In this document: one piece after another, positions 35,012 to 45,642 of the stretch
How positions within the stretch are numbered: the first letter of the stretch is position 1
Layout: each line of letters opens with the position of its first letter
Source of the DNA: Plantago ovata
Taxonomy: Eukaryota; Streptophyta; Magnoliopsida; Lamiales; Plantaginaceae
Length of the DNA: 64,000 nt
NCBI GenBank assembly: GCA_028274465.1
Contig: CM051458.1
Location: 58,455,253 to 58,519,252, forward strand
Direction of reading: 5' to 3'
The notes under the pieces: generated by a model
Seen by the model: the letters and a program-made list of their open reading frames with translations, nothing else
What the model was told of the DNA's origin: nothing
Database searches by the model: none
Translations under genes and position numbers: made by a program

Positions 35012-36283
35012 TGATGAACGCGGATTTGTCGGTTCCGTTCCAGTCAAATAATTTTTGTTATTTAGCCAAAGGCAATCCACAACTACAACGAAAACCGTAG
35101 TGTAGCAGTAGAATGACTCGAGTGTCGTTCTCTCAGGACTATAACTAGCTTTATCAAATCTAATTTAGAATATAAAAACAGCAAACAGATAGCAAAGGGG
35201 TTTCTAGCAGATAATGGAGATTGGTGATAGTATGATCCTTCTTAACATAACGGGTCGATAATCATGCATAAATCCCTCGGTCTTGCATAGAGATCTTTGA
35301 ATCAATCTAGTGTCCTGTTGCAATTATTAAGCACTACGAAGATAACTGGTCTGACAAGTCAATCGCTATTGTCCTAATGTGTTCCGTAATTATTCAACAC
35401 TACGAAGATAAACTCGCGAATAGGTCGACGAGGGTCCAATTGTGCATAATAATTAATACAACATACGAGAATTTAGGCTGTGCCTGATCAACGAAATAAA
35501 GCAATGACACGGAGTATAATGCGCGATATAGCCATTAGCATGATTATCTTCCCTTCTCTAAGAATTCACATACTACCACCAACGATAAGTTTAGCTACTC
35601 ATAATAGGCATGCAATCAACAGAAATCATAGAAGAAAACATGTTGAAAGAATATAATAAAATAAGTAGAATAAAACTGTAAGATACAAAGTTACCGAAGG
35701 TTGTCAATCTCCGGATGGTTGCGATCCTACGAGCTCCAAACTGCTATGAAAAAGAGTCCCCTAAGCTACGGACCCCCAGAACAGGCTCTGGGAAGTCCCT
35801 ACCTAAAGCTACAGAGAGAGGTGAGAGAGTAGGTCTGGAAAGATATGATTTTCGGATAAAACTGAGCAACTATATATAGGCTTCGAATTATTGTGGGGCG
35901 GTTCGCCCCACCTGTGCGGCGGTTCGCCCGACGGTTTTTTCGCGGAATTCCGCGTTTTCAACGCGTTTGGATTTCTTCCCCTTTCCGGACTCGGTTTCTG
36001 ACTTCTAGTGGCCTTCTAACCTCCAGATTCGGCCCCTAGACTTCAAATCCTATCCGGAAACCTTCAGATACTCCAAATAGGCTTCTGGAACACCAATTCC
36101 TTGTCAACTTCAATATAATTGCCCGGAAATCTTCGAATTTCAACCAAAACCTGTAAAATAAAATCTAAAGGGAAACGTGACACTATTCTAATAAAATGCA
36201 CTAAAATATAGCTAAATTAACATAGAGGATAGCTAAAATAGGTGAAAAAGACTCGAATGAAAGTGTAAAATACACATTCATCA
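35012..36283 (-). repeat. Element G 3' LTR
   Basis: It starts TGATGAACGCGG and ends TTCATCA. TATA is at 35870-35879, with GGGGCGGTTCGCCCC and GGCGGTTCGCCC at 35895-35931. Confidence 0.92.
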
Positions 36284-37790
36284 AACTCCCCAAACCGAAC
36301 CTTTGCTTGTCCTCAAGTAACTGAGCTAGACTCTAATGCAAAAAACATGCAAGACACAAAATGGAGTCTCATGCCAAATAAAATGAACTAATCTACTGAA
36401 TCTATCAAATAACATATGAAAAAAAACCATAGAAATCAAAGCATGAATATAGGTTGAAGAATACCTCGATTGACTTATACACATCCACATAAGCACTTAT
36501 GTCAAGACAAGATAGTCTCTCGTAACATTCTCTACCTGGACCTAGTCAGTGACGACGTAATGAAGAATGCTAAGATACGAATGGTTGTCCCGTGCCTATG
36601 AAACTGAGGACTTACTGCTGCTCCACCATGTTAAGACTTTTCCTCAGAAGAGGTCGAAACAGTACTGTCTCTCATCAAACGAAGGAGGGTTCCCTATAAA
36701 AGATAACTCTCCCCTATTCTACCCATCTCTCAAGTAAAGTCTTAAGCTATTCACCACTTCCTGAATGGCAGGACGAGGGTGGTCTAGAACAGATGAAACT
36801 CAAGACAAAAAAGATAAAAAATAGAAAACACGATTACGAACATTAAAAGAATTGGAAAAGACTCAACACTTTGCTAAACTGCTATTTGGCTTTCTTTTTG
36901 GGACCCTTCTTTGCTTTTTTGGGGTCTTCTCTTTTTTTCTTTTTTTCTTTCCAGATTTTTCTTTTTTTCTGGAATTTTTTCTTTCTTTCTTTTTTTTCGA
37001 TTTTTTTTTTTAGCCAGCAGTAGCATAACAAAGAGAGAAACAAAATGACTCACACGACTTCCCCAAACCTATTCAAAAGAATAGGTTGGAGTACAAAATT
37101 TACGGAGAAGGAAAAATAAACTCACGATACAAAAATAAAAAACAGAAACAAGTCTAAAGATGGTGTAACCCCCTCCCCAAACCTATTCGGAAGAATAGGT
37201 TATAAACAAAGGATCACACAACCTCACACTACCTCCTTCCTAGGCATTTAGTAATCTCAAACCGTGGTGAAGATTTGTTGCCTCTTAGGTACATAATTAC
37301 TCGGGAAAACAACCATAAGACCTTAACATGCATCATCCTATTATAAAGGCCTTCGTGAACCGCAGTAGAGAAAACACCACTAAGTGATGTCGATACTACC
37401 AAGCTTAACTAAATGCAATACATAAATGTGACAAGCCAAGCGAGAAAATCCTCAAACAAATTCATAGAGATGAAGCATACGATTAAAGGCATAGTTAGTT
37501 GATCTACCCAATAAAAAAGTTCAAAAAATTCGGCAATAAACTCCATATAAAACATGCTAGACTATCCTAGGATGAATGTAGTGAGTGCAGCCTAAAAATC
37601 TAAGAAAGCGGTAAACGTGCAAATGCAAATGCAGATGGATAAAGCATGCGAGGTACTATACTCATCCTACCAATACCAAACTCCAAACTAACAACATCAG
37701 ATCACTTAAATCCCATCCCCCCTCATGAAATTAATGCTAGTCCCTAGCAGTAAGAAAATGAGGAAATAAGATGTGATACTAGATGTTACC
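36284..37790 (-). other. Element G 3' module
   Basis: It contains the polypurine tract, the GAGGAC-loop hairpin (36303-36320, one stem base changed), a homopurine tract (sense, about 36890-37015) and twin hairpins at 37066-37087 (loop AAAA) and 37180-37201 (loop GGAA). Confidence 0.75.
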
Positions 37791-38640
37791 CCATGGTTTG
37801 GCCTCGGTCGGATGAGTGTGCTGCTTGTGAGTTATTGGAACTGCTCCGGGAGCCTCATATATGATCATCGGGACTTGTGGTAGTGGTGGTAGTTCCATCA
37901 ATAGATCGGATAGGACCAATTCAACCATCTGTATCATCATTGTCCCTATTGTCTTCATTGTCACTACTGTCACGCACATCCTCACTGGTAGAGTTGCAGT
38001 GTCGAAGGGAATCTTCAAGATTGGCCGCCTCTGTTATCGAATCTTCCACCCGGTATCTCTCCAACAGGTTGTGAACTGTTGAAGGGGAAAGGGCAGTGGT
38101 ATCAGGCTCTCCCCCTCCAGCGTTTTACACCCCAAGGAGGTTACAGCGAGCTGCTCGGGTATTCAGAGGTTGTCTTCCATGTTTTCCAATGTCGACCACA
38201 TTCTATAAAGTTGATGCTCCCGATGTCTATATGATGCTCTCTTTAGAGGCAGGCAAGGGGCACCCCAACAAGGTGCTGGGTACCCATGTCATTATGTATT
38301 GGAACCAAGCTAGCGCTTCGGAACTTTCTAGCAACTACGAACTCAAGATTGAATCCGTTGCGGCAAGATCGTCCCGGTGCCTTCCAGTTCACTCGAACTT
38401 TGCAGTCCTCGTGATGGAGTGCTGACGTAATAATGGTTTCTGTCCCTTCGGTGGTGCATGAATAGGCATAGGAGTCCTTACTCCAGGTGTACTCTAGCTC
38501 CTCCTCTTGGATAATCCACGACGTTGTTGCAAAATCTAATGCATTAGGACGAAATCTGTTCGGATGGGATGATAGATCATGTAATAGGCTTCGATTTAAG
38601 CTAAAGAACACTAAATTTGGTCAAGAAATGAAGAAGTTAT
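37791..38640. other. Element G conserved segment of unknown origin
   Basis: It is homologous to 17100-17600 of element C. The plus frame (MSTTFYKVDAPDVYMMLSLE, then THVIMYWNQAS) is open here, where C has a stop. The minus frame keeps IIQEEELEYTWSKDSYAY. Identity unknown. Confidence 0.4.
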
Positions 38641-38744
38641 GAAGATTTGAAGTTCGAATCGCGAAATTCGGTTTTGGGGAAGAGGAATGATGAAATATGA
38701 AGAAAATGAGGAAAAGGGGAAGAAATCCGCGTTTTTGAGCTTCT

Positions 38745-38835
38745 GGAGCCATGGGGCGGTTTGCCCCGCACGCGGGGCGGTTCGCCCCCCACGTGGGGCG
38801 TTCGCCCCGTGCTCCCCGGTGCGGGGAGACGGCTT
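38745..38835. repeat. GC palindrome cluster of element G
   Basis: GGGGCGGTTTGCCCC, GGGGCGGTTCGCCCC and a shortened GGGGCGTTCGCCCC. The second is the exact motif of the G LTR. Confidence 0.8.
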
Positions 38836-39008
38836 CCGTCGTCAGAAAACGCGGTTTTAATCCCCGAAACCAATTTTTTCAAAAAACCACTCGAAAAATA
38901 TCACTCAAACATAAGCATATACGACACAGACATGAACAAATTCGCATACGAGAAGCAAATAGTTCAAGAATGAATGCATGCAGAAAAGCAGTAAGAAAGC
39001 GATAAAAA

Positions 39009-39026
39009 TTCCGGTTGCCTCCCGGA
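39009..39026 (-). other. Hairpin downstream of gag-protease, element G
   Basis: Sense TCCGG-GAGGCAA-CCGGA; one base shorter than in C but still a 5-bp stem. Confidence 0.65.
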
Positions 39027-39080
39027 TAGCGTCATTGTTTAAAGTCTTTGACTCGACTCCTGTCTGCGCCTATCTCTTCT

Positions 39081-41166
39081 TTAGCGGGTACTAGACTTCC
39101 CCTTCATTGATCTCCTCTCCATGCCACGAACCTGTGAATAAGAAAGAATATAGGCTGCAAGACCACAGTAGTGAGTAGTGAAAGAAATATCAGGCGGTTC
39201 AGGTGGATCTGGTATGGCTTGCAACACGTGTTGCTTGCCATCCACTTCGATGGTGCAAGTTCTTTGGTAGATGTCCATCACGGAGCGTAGTTTGGTCAAG
39301 AACGTTTGCCCTAAGAGTATGACATCACCCGTCCCAGGGGCAGATGTCGGCATAACAACAAAATTGGTGTATATAGATGCTTCACCAAACTTGACCAACA
39401 TATTTTTCACAACGCCCTCGGGTCTCATAAAGGATCCATCCGCCAGTTGCACAATAGCCCTTTGCTCAGACAGTTGTTCAAGGTTGCTCTTTTCAAACAC
39501 ATTCAAAGGGATTATGTTTGAGTAGGATCCCGTGTCTAGTGTGGCACGGACATCTTCAAGCTCACCAATCCCTACCTTAACATCGAAACTTTTAGGGAGT
39601 GGTTCGGGATCCTCTTGCTCCTCATCACTTGCGTCAGAACCAAGGTACTTCTCTTCTTCTTCAGCCTGTAGAAGTTCTTCCTTCATGCAACACTCGCACT
39701 TAACAACCTTCTTGATGGTGATTTCGTCAGGTACATCACCAGCCAATGTAATGGCATTCGATTTCACAGTGTTGCTAGGCAGTTTGGCTTGCTCCCTACT
39801 TGCTCCCCGGTCGATCAATTCTTGCATCTTTTGATGGGCAAGCCTAGTGCTCTCTTCCAACCTATCGAGCCTTGCCGTAGTCTTCTCCGAATCTTCTTCA
39901 TAACGTTTGAGAAAACTTTGTGTGTGATCAACCATCTTTTGCAAGTTCTCCATCAGTTGAGCCGACTTCGACTTTGGTGGCTCTTTCGGAGCGGGATTTT
40001 CGCAGTGATCATTACCATAGTTTAGCCTACTACGGTCTTGGTTAGGTCCATAAGTTTGGTTAGCCGGTGCATATCCTTGATTGTTACGGTATCCTCTTCT
40101 CCAGAATCCACCTCGAGGATTCCTACCGTCTTGTCCGTAGCTAACTTCTTGAGTGCCAAACTCCGTAGCAAAGGCTTCTTCTTCGCCTCCTCGAGTCCAG
40201 TTGCCATCATCGTATGCCAGCTCCGATCTACACATATGAGCCCCATGCCCATAGTTCTTGCATATTCGGCATACTTCGGTCGAAATAGTTGTTCCGGTGG
40301 CGCTCTTGAGGACTTGCTTCAATTCGTTGGTAAAGCACTCGAATTGATCCCCATTCCCCCTATACATAGGGGCTTCTTGAGTCGGTGGAGCTTCAGGTCC
40401 ACGTCTCCTAACCATTGCTCTTGGGTCCTCGAACTGCGAACCCTTAGCAAGCCTTTCGAAACTGCCCAGACGGCTTCTGCGGTTTCCTCCCCAATATTGC
40501 CTCGGCATTGGAAATGCACCACTTGTTGGTTCTTGAAGGTTGGTCCATTGTAGAAGTGTTGGACTAGGTCAGAAAGTTCAAAACCATGGTGAGGGCACTT
40601 GTTCGTGAGATCTTGGAACCTCTCAAACGCGGTGTAGATGGTGTGAGGGAAGTATTTCTCCATGAAAGCTGAAAAAAACCTTCTCCCAAGTGTCCAGCGC
40701 TGGAAGAGAACTTAACCATGACTTGGCTCTGTCGCCAAGTCCCATAGCAAAAACCTTCATTCTCAACTCGTCCGTTGTTATTTCAGCTCCGGGTCGTGGG
40801 AGTTGGTTGACGAAATCATCGATATCGTGCAAGTACCCCATCACAATCTTCCCTTGATAAGCCATAGAACCTCGGAAGTTGTTGAAATGCGTGTTTCTTT
40901 ATCTCCAGATCTCGGGTTGGCGGACGAAAGAACAATCGCCCGTCCTCTCATATGATCCTTGGTGGGTTGAACCATGCCTTCAGTGGTCTAGCTTCTGCCA
41001 TTCCGTCGATTTCCTTGAAAAGACGAGTAGAGATTCAGAGAAATCGGTATCCTCTATTCCTCCTAGTGCGCCCTTTCCAATAGTCGCCTTCTTTGGTGGT
41101 TAGACTCTGTCGATCTCAGCAATTGAATCAGCAAGCGGTTTCCTCCTGCAGAACGTGTATGCGCAT
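39081..41166 (-). pseudogene. gag: Gag-protease of element G, several frame changes
   Basis: From about 40508 to 39081 one frame is open for 475 codons and covers the gag C-terminal part, the CCHC knuckle CRICKNYGHGAHMC and the protease LDTGSYSNIIP. Upstream, towards the gap, the gag N-terminal part is broken by many small indels, and about 40 bases are missing near 40640. The start codon region near 41166 also lacks a base. The rising indel density towards 41345 suggests sequencing error rather than decay for this part. Confidence 0.82.
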
Positions 41167-41288
41167 ACACTACTGAATAACTAGGAAGCAGTAGCAGAGA
41201 GAGATTAAAAGGAAAACTAAAACTCGTGGAATTCGGAATCTCAAGCTGTAAAATCTAAACAAATTAAACAGAAAAAAAGGGAGTATAG

Positions 41289-41345
41289 TCCCCCGGACGG
41301 CGCCAATTTGATGAACGCGATTTGTCGGTTCCGGTTCAGTCAAAA
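41289..41345 (-). other. Damaged primer site and 5' LTR stub of element G
   Basis: 41289-41305 is a shortened tRNA-Asp primer site; 41309-41345 is the start of the 5' LTR (TGATGAACGCGA), cut by the gap. Confidence 0.75.
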
Positions 41346-41445
41346 NNNNNNNNNNNNNNNNNNNNNNNNNNNNNNNNNNNNNNNNNNNNNNNNNNNNNNN
41401 NNNNNNNNNNNNNNNNNNNNNNNNNNNNNNNNNNNNNNNNNNNNN
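41346..41445. other. Assembly gap (100 N)
   Basis: Exactly 100 N, a conventional placeholder for a gap of unknown length. The two sides belong to different elements. Confidence 0.98.
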
Positions 41446-41880
41446 AGATTCAGGCTAGAATTGGCAGAGAAAGGAATGTGAGTTAAAAGAATTTTGTCAT
41501 TTCTCTAACTCCTTCTTTGTATAGTTTCTGGTGTGTGAGAAACTCAATCGATTTGAGCTCTCAGCAAGGGTAAAACAGAGAAACACTGGAGTTAGTGGAG
41601 CCTTTGCATTGAATGCGTAGTGGCCCACTAACTAAAACCGTCAGAGCACTCTCTCTCTTTGTTTTGTTAGCCGTTAGATATTAACTCCTTTTAATCAATG
41701 GCCACGATTGAATTTCATGTCATGATTATTGCGAGTTTATCTGTGCCAGTTAACGTCACAAATTGATTTTACCGAGTTTTAAGGAATAGATTGCTTGCTG
41801 AAATAGACAAGAATCTTTTCAGCGAGTTTGAATTAACAATCTAGATACTTGCTGAAAGTTCCCCCTTACTTAGATATCTC
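41446..41880 (-). other. Copia 3' region, possible diverged 3' LTR remnant and polypurine tract
   Basis: A purine tract (sense TAAGGGGGAAC) lies at about 41861-41871. The sequence to its left has only scattered resemblance to the right LTR (for example GCATT-AATGC near 41612 and 49215), far less than expected for the paired LTR of one insertion. Confidence 0.35.
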
Positions 41881-41907
41881 ATATTGTCTTAAGTTTAAAA
41901 GATATTT

Positions 41908-42263
41908 CTGATTTCCCGTATCAGTAAATTCTTTTTGTACTTGAGAATCCTTTGGTAAAATCTGAGAGATGAGCTTTGCTCTTTTTCTGAGTTCCCGTCT
42001 CAGAAAATTCCTTTGATACTTGAATACCTGTTTCAGTATCTTTTGATTGTCTGAGTGCCTGTCTCAGCAATCCTTAAGTTCTTTCTCTTACTGAGTGCCT
42101 GTCTCAGCAAGTGATCAAGTTTCCTAACAAATACCCGTTTTGAAGGAATTACTTGTTGAATGCCTGTTACAGCAATCATGTAGTGACTTATCATTTCTTA
42201 GAAGAAATCAGTGACTGAGTCTTTTAAACAAGAATACTTTGGCTTGTTGTATACCTGTTTCAG
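41908..42263 (-). repeat. Series of seven small hairpins before the copia polypurine tract
   Basis: Seven 17-base units with a 5-base stem and 7-base loop start at 41908, 41987, 42020, 42051, 42091, 42156 and 42247. Examples are CTGAG-TGCCTGT-CTCAG and CTGAT-TTCCCGT-ATCAG. The loop consensus on the plus strand is T-N-CCYGT. Confidence 0.8.
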
Positions 42264-42283
42264 CATTCTGCCAAGTGTATCCT

Positions 42284-45200
42284 TTATTGAGGTAGTTCAA
42301 TCACTCCAAGGTTATACCTTAGCATTGCGAACCTATTATCCGGTAGGGGCTTGGTAAAGATGTCAGCAAGCTGATCATCAGTGCCTAATTTTACAACCTC
42401 AATGTCACCTTTTTCCACATGATCTCTAATGAAATGATGTGTATATCAATGTGCTTGGTCCTAGAGTGAAACTTAGGATTTTGCGTAATTGCAATAGCAC
42501 TTGTATTATCACAAAAGATTGGTGTTTCTTTGCAGAAATACCATGATCTCTTAATTGTTGCTGAATCCATAGGATTTGAGCTGTGCAACAACCAGCTGCA
42601 ATGTGTTCAGATTCAGTAGATGAATTGGCAACACAGGTTTGCTTCTTACTGAAACATGATATTAATCTAGTACCCAAAAACTGACAAGTTCCAGAGGTAC
42701 TTTTTCTATCAAGAGTTGATCCTCCATGATCAGCATCAGAATAACCAACCAATTCAAGTCCAGAATCTTTAGGATACCATAATCCAACATTGACTGTACC
42801 TTTAACATATTTCAGTATCTTGATTGCCTTTTGTAGTGTGATTCTCTTAGATCAGATTGGAATCTTGCACACACACAAACAGCATACTGAATGTCAGGTC
42901 CACTTGCTGTTAGATACAACAAGGAACCAATGAGCTTCCTATACTTGTGTTCTTCAACATTTTTGTCCTCTTTAGTATAGCCCAATTTGGTACCAACACT
43001 CATATGGATCTTTTCAGGTTTCCCAATTTGGTACCAACACTCATAGATGAATATTCCATCTTTGCGTTGCTTGACTTGCAATCCTAGGAAATAATTTAAT
43101 TTTCCCATCATACTCATTTCAAACTTATTTGTCATGAGTTCGGAAAAATCATCACAAAGTTGCTTGTCCTTAGATCCAAAAATTATGTCATCCACATAAA
43201 TTTGAACTAAGAGAATTTTACCATCATGGTTCATGATAAATAAAGTTTTGTCAACTTCACCTTTCTTGAAACCATTTTCCAGCAAGAACTTAGCCAAGGT
43301 ATCATACCATGCTCTTGGTGCTTGCTTTAGACCATATACAGCTTTCTGAAGCTTGTATACCATCTTGATTTCTGAGGGAAGTTCAAAGCCAGGGGGTTGT
43401 TCTAGGTAACTTCTTCAGCAAGTTCACCATTTAAGAATGCACTTTTAACATCCATTTGGTAAACAATGAAGTCATTGTGAGCAGAAAAGGCCAAGAAAAG
43501 TCTAATTGCATCCAATCTTGCAACTGGTGCATAAGACTCATCATAGTCCAATCCTTCAGTATGACAGTAACCTTGAGCAACTAAACGTGCTTTATTTCTT
43601 GTTACTTCACCAGACTCGCTCAGCTTGTTTCTGAACACCCACTTTGTACCAATAGCCTTCTTGTCTTCAGCAAGTGGCACAAGTTTCCAGACTTTGTTTC
43701 TTTCAAATTGATCCAGTTCTTCTTGCATTTCCTTTATCCATTCAGAATGCTTCAAAGCTTCTTCTATGGTTTTAGGTTCAATTTCTGACACAAAGCAAGA
43801 GAACAATGATTCTACTTCTATGACAGTTGCTTCTTCAGCAAGTCCATGAGTAGCTTTGGATCTTGTCACTTGGCGTTTATTAATGTCGCCAATCATATCC
43901 GTAGAGGGATGATCTCTAATCCATTTATTAACAGGTTTTCTGTTTGTTGGATCAGGATATGTTTGCTCATCAGCATGTGACTCTTAAGTATGTACTTGTT
44001 CAGTACTAGTGGGAATTTGTGTCTCTGCTGAGATTTGTTCGTCAGCAACTGCTTGTTCAGCATTGCTAGATTGAGGTATTTCATCAGCAGGCACTGGAGA
44101 TTGCATAATTTCAGCAACTTCCGGAGCAACCGCGTCTTTTGCTGGAAATTCTTTGTCGTGAACTATATTTATCTTGTCATGACTAGGGGGAGGAGAATCA
44201 TTGTCAGAATCATCATTTAGTTCAGTTGACTTGATTTGCCTAGCATCAGATTCAGTTCTTTGCTCATGTATGATTATCTTTTTCATACATTCTGATATTT
44301 CTTCTTCAGCAGGCACACCTTGTGACTTTTCGTAGAATACAACATGCACTGATTCTTCAATCTTTTGTGCCTTTTTGTTGTAAACTCTATAAGCTTTACT
44401 ATGCAAGGAGTAGCCAAGAAATATCGCTTCGTCTGCCTTTGGTTGAAATGTTCTTAGGTATTCTCTACCATTATTAAGAACGAAACACTTGCAACCAAAT
44501 ACTCGTAGATGAGTGATGTTAGGAGGTCTTCCAACAAACAATTCATAAGGAGTTTTGTTGTATTCCTTAGTAATCAAACATCTGTTTTGAGTATAACAGG
44601 CGGTATTAATCGCTTCAACCCAATAAGCCTCACTTATTTCAGTGTCAGCAAGCATTGTTCTTGCGGCTTCTTTCAGGGTACGATTCTTCCGTTCAGCAAC
44701 ACCCTTTTGATGTGGTGTTCTTACTGAGGATAACTGATGTTGTATACCTTTTGAGGTACAATATTCAGTTATGTACTGGTTTACAAACTCAGTACCATGG
44801 TCTGTCCTTATGACTTTTACCTTGTCATTTTTCATGACTTCAAGCTTATTCAGCAAGTTAGGTATTTCAGTCTTGGTTTCAGATTTGTGCTTGATGAATA
44901 CTACCCAAGTGAATCTTGAATAGTCATCTACCACGACTAGACCATACTTCTTACCAGCATAGCTTGTTGAAGAAGATTCAAACAAGTCCATGTGCAAGAG
45001 TTGTAAAGGTTTTGTAGTTGACGGTACTGCCTTGTTCTTGAAAGAAGATTTGGTTTGATTTCCTTGCTGACATGCATTGCAAACACCATCCTTCTTAAAA
45101 GTAACCCTAGGTAATCCAACTACAAGTGGCTTTTTAGACAGCTTATTCAACGTCTAGAAGTTTAGATGACTTGTTCGTTTATGCCATAACCATGCTTTTT

Positions 45201-45642
45201 CAGCAAGGCAATCATGATCTGAGACAAGGCATTTTTCAACAATTGCTGAAGACCAATCAACGGTGTACAAGCCTCCTGATCTTCTTGCAATCATTATTAC
45301 CTTTTTAGTCTCGAAATCTACAAGTTTACATTCATCACTTTTAATTTCGATGAAGTATCCTTTGTCAGCAAACTGACTCATGCTGAAAAGGTTAAACTTA
45401 AGATTTTTGACATAAAGAACTCCAGTTTTGGTTATGCATCCTAACTTCACGTCACCATAGCCTTTTGTAGAACCGGAGCCTCCACCAGCAAACCTTATTG
45501 TTGGACCTTTAGGCCACCGTCTATAGTTTATAAAGTTATTCTTGTTGCCCGTCATGTGCTTTCCACAACCACTATCAAAGTGCCAGATTGCATCGTTTGT
45601 CTCCGTGGCTGAAGTCTGCACAATCAAGAGCAAACAAGTTAA
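42284..45642 (-). pseudogene. pol: Copia pol: protease, integrase, reverse transcriptase, RNase H
   Basis: Reading leftward, the protease has WHFDSGCGKHMTG (about 45590-45550), and the GAG-pre-integrase domain ends in LWHKRTSHL. A stop near 45153 precedes the integrase, which has DYSRFTWVVFIKHKS, DHGTEFVNQ and HQKGVAERKNRT. RT begins near 43830 ([18 protein letters not shown], then NKVWKL) and has QIYVDDIIFGS as active site. RNase H has GYSDADHGGSTLDRKSTSGT and then CDNTSAIAI. The natural end is DIFTKPLPDNRF and a stop at 42284. Several frame changes (about 45150, 43985, 43400, 42830 and 42500) make it inactive. Confidence 0.88.

Larger units (their letters stand above)
35012..41345 (-). mobile_element. 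Non-autonomous LTR retroelement G, running into gap
   Basis: It has a 3' LTR (35012-36283), 3' module, conserved unknown segment, gag-protease, a damaged primer site and the first 37 bases of the 5' LTR, after which the assembly breaks. Layout and sequence follow element C without the D insertion. Confidence 0.88.
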
